Positions 28,530 through 31,047 of a DNA stretch of 31,047 bases are shown here, piece after piece. The notes beneath the pieces were generated by a model. The model was given only the letters and a program-made list of their open reading frames with translations, was not told the DNA's origin and ran no database searches. Source of the stretch: Larix sibirica (lineage: Eukaryota > Streptophyta > Pinopsida > Pinales > Pinaceae); contig NWUY0304237454.1 of assembly GCA_004151065.3 (NCBI GenBank), positions 1 through 31,047 of the forward strand. The letters run 5' to 3'. Both the position numbers and the translations under genes were made by a program. Numbering within the stretch: position 1 is the first letter of the stretch; the number at the start of each line of letters is the position of its first letter.

Positions 28530-29176
28530 AACACACTGCAAAATGCACCATTTATGACACACTCAATTGGGAGAACTTGGCTGAGGTTGAAGCTACTAAA
28601 TATTTCTTCAATAAATATGTCTGTCATTGGTTGGAACCCTTAAGAAATCCATCGAAGAAACCCTGCAATCCAAATCTTGGATCTTCACAACCTCTTTCAT
28701 ACAACAAAAATATTTGCATTTGATCCACCACCCCATGACTATAAAGAGCTTGTTAGTTGCATTCAACGCCACACAAAATGCCATGAACATTCATGCTTAC
28801 ACAAGAAAGGCTCTAGCCTTGTCTATTGCTATGGAGTTTTGGGGGAGTTGCATTTCATCTTTTATCTGGTCGTTGACGATCATAGGCATATAACATATAA
28901 CCCTACTTGTAATGATGATAGATTGAACATCCACAACTATGACATGCACTATGACATGCTTTGAATTAAAAAGCAAATGTTTACTACCAACCTATCCTCT
29001 CTTGCCATGTTGTCCTAAAGTACATTTTAAGTATGCATTGAAGGCAGTGTCAAAATCACAAATATATCACCATATGCCCTCCAGGATCTTCGGAGTTGTT
29101 CCTCTGTAGGACCCAGCTTTAATTCCCATTCAAAAAATTAGAAATAGAAACCGCCACTGAACGAGGCATAGGACAA
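28530..29176 (+). pseudogene. Helitron Rep/helicase protein fragment (Rep region)
   Basis: Successive frames give NWENLAEVEATKYFFNKYVC then RNPSKKP (about 28560-28660), then DLHNLFHTTKIFAFDPPPHD, CIQRHTKCHEHSCLHKKG and CNDDRLNIHN (28677-28964, ending TGA), then ANVYYQPILSCHVVLKYIL (28973-29028), then KYALKAVSKSQIYHHMPSRI (29029 on), DPALIPIQK, and ETATERGIGQ. This is the order of the Rep part of plant Helitron proteins after the HUH motif: a QRHTKCxxxxCLRKK zinc-binding-like segment, RNDDRLNxHN, ANVxxQPILS, and a YIxKYAxK catalytic-tyrosine helix. The two tyrosines of the last motif sit on either side of a one-base shift. The HUH motif is not intact. Rep nicks and joins DNA in rolling-circle transposition. 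With at least four frame changes and stops, this copy is dead. It is nuclear-type DNA. The frame at 28627-28893 is a shadow. Confidence 0.8.
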
Positions 29177-29330
29177 TAGCTTACTCGCGTTGTTTGGCCT
29201 CCGGAGATCATGGGAAGGTGACCAAGCCATTTCCCTTTCTTTCAACTCCCGTTCCATCCCGGGCCTAACTGGACACGCTCCTTTTCGGCCAGGTAAAATG
29301 GACTTGTTTTTTTCTTTCTTTTGACGGATG

Positions 29331-29430
29331 GATGAAGCAATAGGGCTACAACCTTCATGGAGCAAGCGATCTGGGGGTGGGTTGCGTATGATCTAAGCAA
29401 TAGGGCTATCCTTCCTAATGGGCAAGCGAA
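29331..29430 (+). repeat. 60-base degenerate tandem repeat
   Basis: AAGCAATAGGGCTA at 29335-29348 recurs at 29395-29408, and GCAAGCGA about 38 bases into the first unit recurs at the same offset within a few bases. The bases between differ considerably. Confidence 0.65.
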
Positions 29431-29544
29431 ACGATCAACCCTAATAGGAAGGCCAAAGCAAGGCAATGTCCTTATGAAACCCGGTCTGGTCCTAACTATT
29501 ATATCTGGTTGTGATTATTTCTGGGTGTGATTAACCTGATTTGA

Positions 29545-29640
29545 TGCCGCCCGTACCTGACCTGACCGTACCTGATAACGCGTACCACCTAACCTGGACC
29601 TACTATATTAGACCTTACCGTACCAGAATAGACAGATTTT
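29545..29640 (+). repeat. Degenerate CGTACCTGA cluster
   Basis: CCCGTACCTGACCTGACCGT, then ACCTGATAACGCGTACCACC, TAACCTGGACC and CTTACCGTACCAGA lie in quick succession. Related words appear again at about 30345-30395 (GACCGTACCTTC, GACCTCACCGGAACCGTCCC). No function is evident. Confidence 0.5.
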
Positions 29641-29744
29641 ATATCTACCCACTGGGCTATTGCTCGCACTCGCACAATGTATTCACTCGTCTGTCTATCG
29701 GGATCATTCCTCAAAAGGCCCTTTATTTCTTTCTTGGTTGATAG

Positions 29745-30030
29745 TTCTGCCTGCTACGCTCATATAAGTAAAGCCAGTATAGCTCTGGGCTCACCAAGGG
29801 GGAAGGATATGAGAGAAACTATGTTCCGTCAAGCCAAGGTCTTCACTCCAACTCTAAAAGAAAGTTCTATTTTCAAAAAGCTAAGATTCCTAGTATAGAT
29901 AACCCTATTAAAAGCTCATAATATCCCATTAAGTCCATATGTACATGGAAACTCTCGCTCTTCATTTGCTCTGTTGTGGTTTCTCTGCCCGCTACGCTCT
30001 TATCCAGTATGCTACGCTCTTATAAGTCAC
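29745..30030 (+). repeat. GCTACGCTCTTAT repeat words
   Basis: GCTACGCTCTTAT occurs twice at about 29991-30003 and 30011-30023, and a variant, GCTACGCTCATATAAGTAAA, lies at 29755-29774. A related TACTACGCTCTTAGAG is at about 3648. These words belong to the short degenerate repeats of the window. Confidence 0.6.
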
Positions 30031-31018
30031 CAGCCACTATATCTTTATATGGGCTCTACCCATGAAGGTATCAATTAAAGCAAGCTCTAAGGTCAAGCGT
30101 TCGTTATTGCTCCAACCAAGATCATGGGGGCATGGTCATGGGGCAGGTTCTATGATAAATCTGGTTCCGTTAAGTGGAGCCCGCTCTGTAAGCTCAGTAG
30201 CAACCATCAAGAAAGGGTCAAGCAATAGCGATAAGCCACCATAAAGCGATAGCGATCAGGGGCAAGCTGTGTCGATCCATCTCTTCTTCCCCTTAGCGGT
30301 AGCGTCCGTCAACATGCAATATGGGCCGTAACTAACTGGATCTCACTGGAAAAGACCGTACCTTCTAAGACCTCACCGGAACCGTCCCTGAAGTACCCTG
30401 CCCAATTGATTTATGCTACATTATAATAAATGAAAAGTTAGTGCTTAGCCCAGACTATGTGGAAGGATCCCGGATTGTATATCTATCCACGGAAGGTTAT
30501 AAAGCATCTGTTGAGTTTCACAGGTTTCATCAAGGCTAAAAAATGCATTGGGTAGCGTCATTCATGCAGTTAAAAGGTAAGAGAAGTTGCAGTAAACAGA
30601 CTGAGAACTAGATGCTCCGCTCCAAAAATCCAGTGTTGCAGGAATTGGACTGAGAACCAACGCAAAAAATGTGACTGATACCAGAAGGAGTCGCATTTTG
30701 CTGAGACTGAGACGGAGTCCTTTCTTGCGGAGAAAAAAACAAAGATGGTTATGGTATGGCTCGAGGAAGGGGCGGGATTCTGTTGAGTTTGCGAGCCACC
30801 CCAGAACTACGAGCTATTGTTATTTATCTGACACTTCAAAGTTTAAGGCAAAGATAGACTAGCCTGCAAAACCCCAAGAATAAACCGCAAAAAAGGCTTT
30901 GGAGGAACTCAGAAACACGACTTGAATATGGAGGCAATGGATCCCCTGAGTGTAACCTCAGACTGCTGCTTGAGAGGTACTGGGGTGAACAAATGGAGTA
31001 AGAAAAAAAGAATAAAGA
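30031..31018. other. Intergenic stretch, no recognisable gene
   Basis: No gene was recognised. The frame at 30671-30862 is Arg-rich (RRSRILLRLRRSPFLRRKKQ) but has no family signature and is more likely chance. Confidence 0.4.
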
Positions 31019-31047
31019 AGGAAAGGCTTGCTTGACCAAAGGGAGGG
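31019..31047 (-). repeat. 29-bp exact inverted repeat at window end
   Basis: The reverse complement of this segment starts CCCTCCCTTTGGTCAAGCAA and equals 19174-19202 exactly. It reaches the last base of the window, so the repeat may extend further. Confidence 0.95.

Noticed and set aside
30671-30862. Arg-rich 63-codon frame as a ribosomal protein fragment
   Set aside because: No conserved ribosomal-protein motif could be recognised; composition alone is not enough.
1-31047. CRISPR array or bacterial operon
   Set aside because: No regularly spaced identical repeats with unique spacers, and no run of coding frames with ribosome-binding sites; the arrays seen are degenerate and have no spacers.

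Overview
This window looks like a gene-poor part of a very large plant mitochondrial genome, most likely from a gymnosperm or conifer. That assignment is inference. No intact rRNA, tRNA, respiratory-chain, ribosomal-protein or cytochrome-c-maturation gene could be recognised on either strand. What can be recognised is typical of inflated plant mitochondrial DNA: a decayed group II intron reverse transcriptase/maturase, several broken nuclear-type transposon fragments (a Ty3/gypsy protease region, a gypsy-type RNase H, one LTR with a primer-binding site, and a Helitron Rep segment), and long stretches of degenerate short repeats. A heavily decayed nuclear region cannot be fully excluded.

Layout. 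1-534 is a Gly/Ala/Ser/Thr-coding degenerate repeat; a related piece lies inverted at 2150-2345. 3187-3661 is a hydrophobic open frame that begins with a perfect 54-bp tandem duplication. 4412-4855 (-) is an unrecognised 147-codon frame. 5609-5700 is a Gly/Ser-rich tract. 5820-6050 and 6280-6580 are degenerate short-unit arrays related, in opposite orientation, to an array of 13-14-bp units at 14000-14360. 6590-13999 is mostly featureless, with a few short repeats and one Lys/Pro/Ser-rich frame (9248-9637). 15184-15585 (-) is an intact 133-codon frame of unknown identity.

16170-16640, 23255-23326, 26875-27330 and probably 27682-27942 (-) carry related Ala/Pro/Val/Asp-rich coding-like repeats. 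17286-18022 is the maturase pseudogene, in at least four reading-frame segments. 23629-24069 (-), 24858-25235 (-) and 25330-25762 (-) are the three retrotransposon pieces, and 28530-29176 (+) is the Helitron piece. The last 29 bases of the window are an exact inverted copy of 19174-19202, so a repeat may continue beyond the end.

The genes do not work together in any visible operon or pathway. The region reads as a graveyard of captured transposon DNA and intron-maturase remains, set in sequence shaped by repeated local duplication and drift. The most unusual signal is the set of dispersed, often inverted, repeat families that keep a three-base, protein-like periodicity although almost all copies contain stops.
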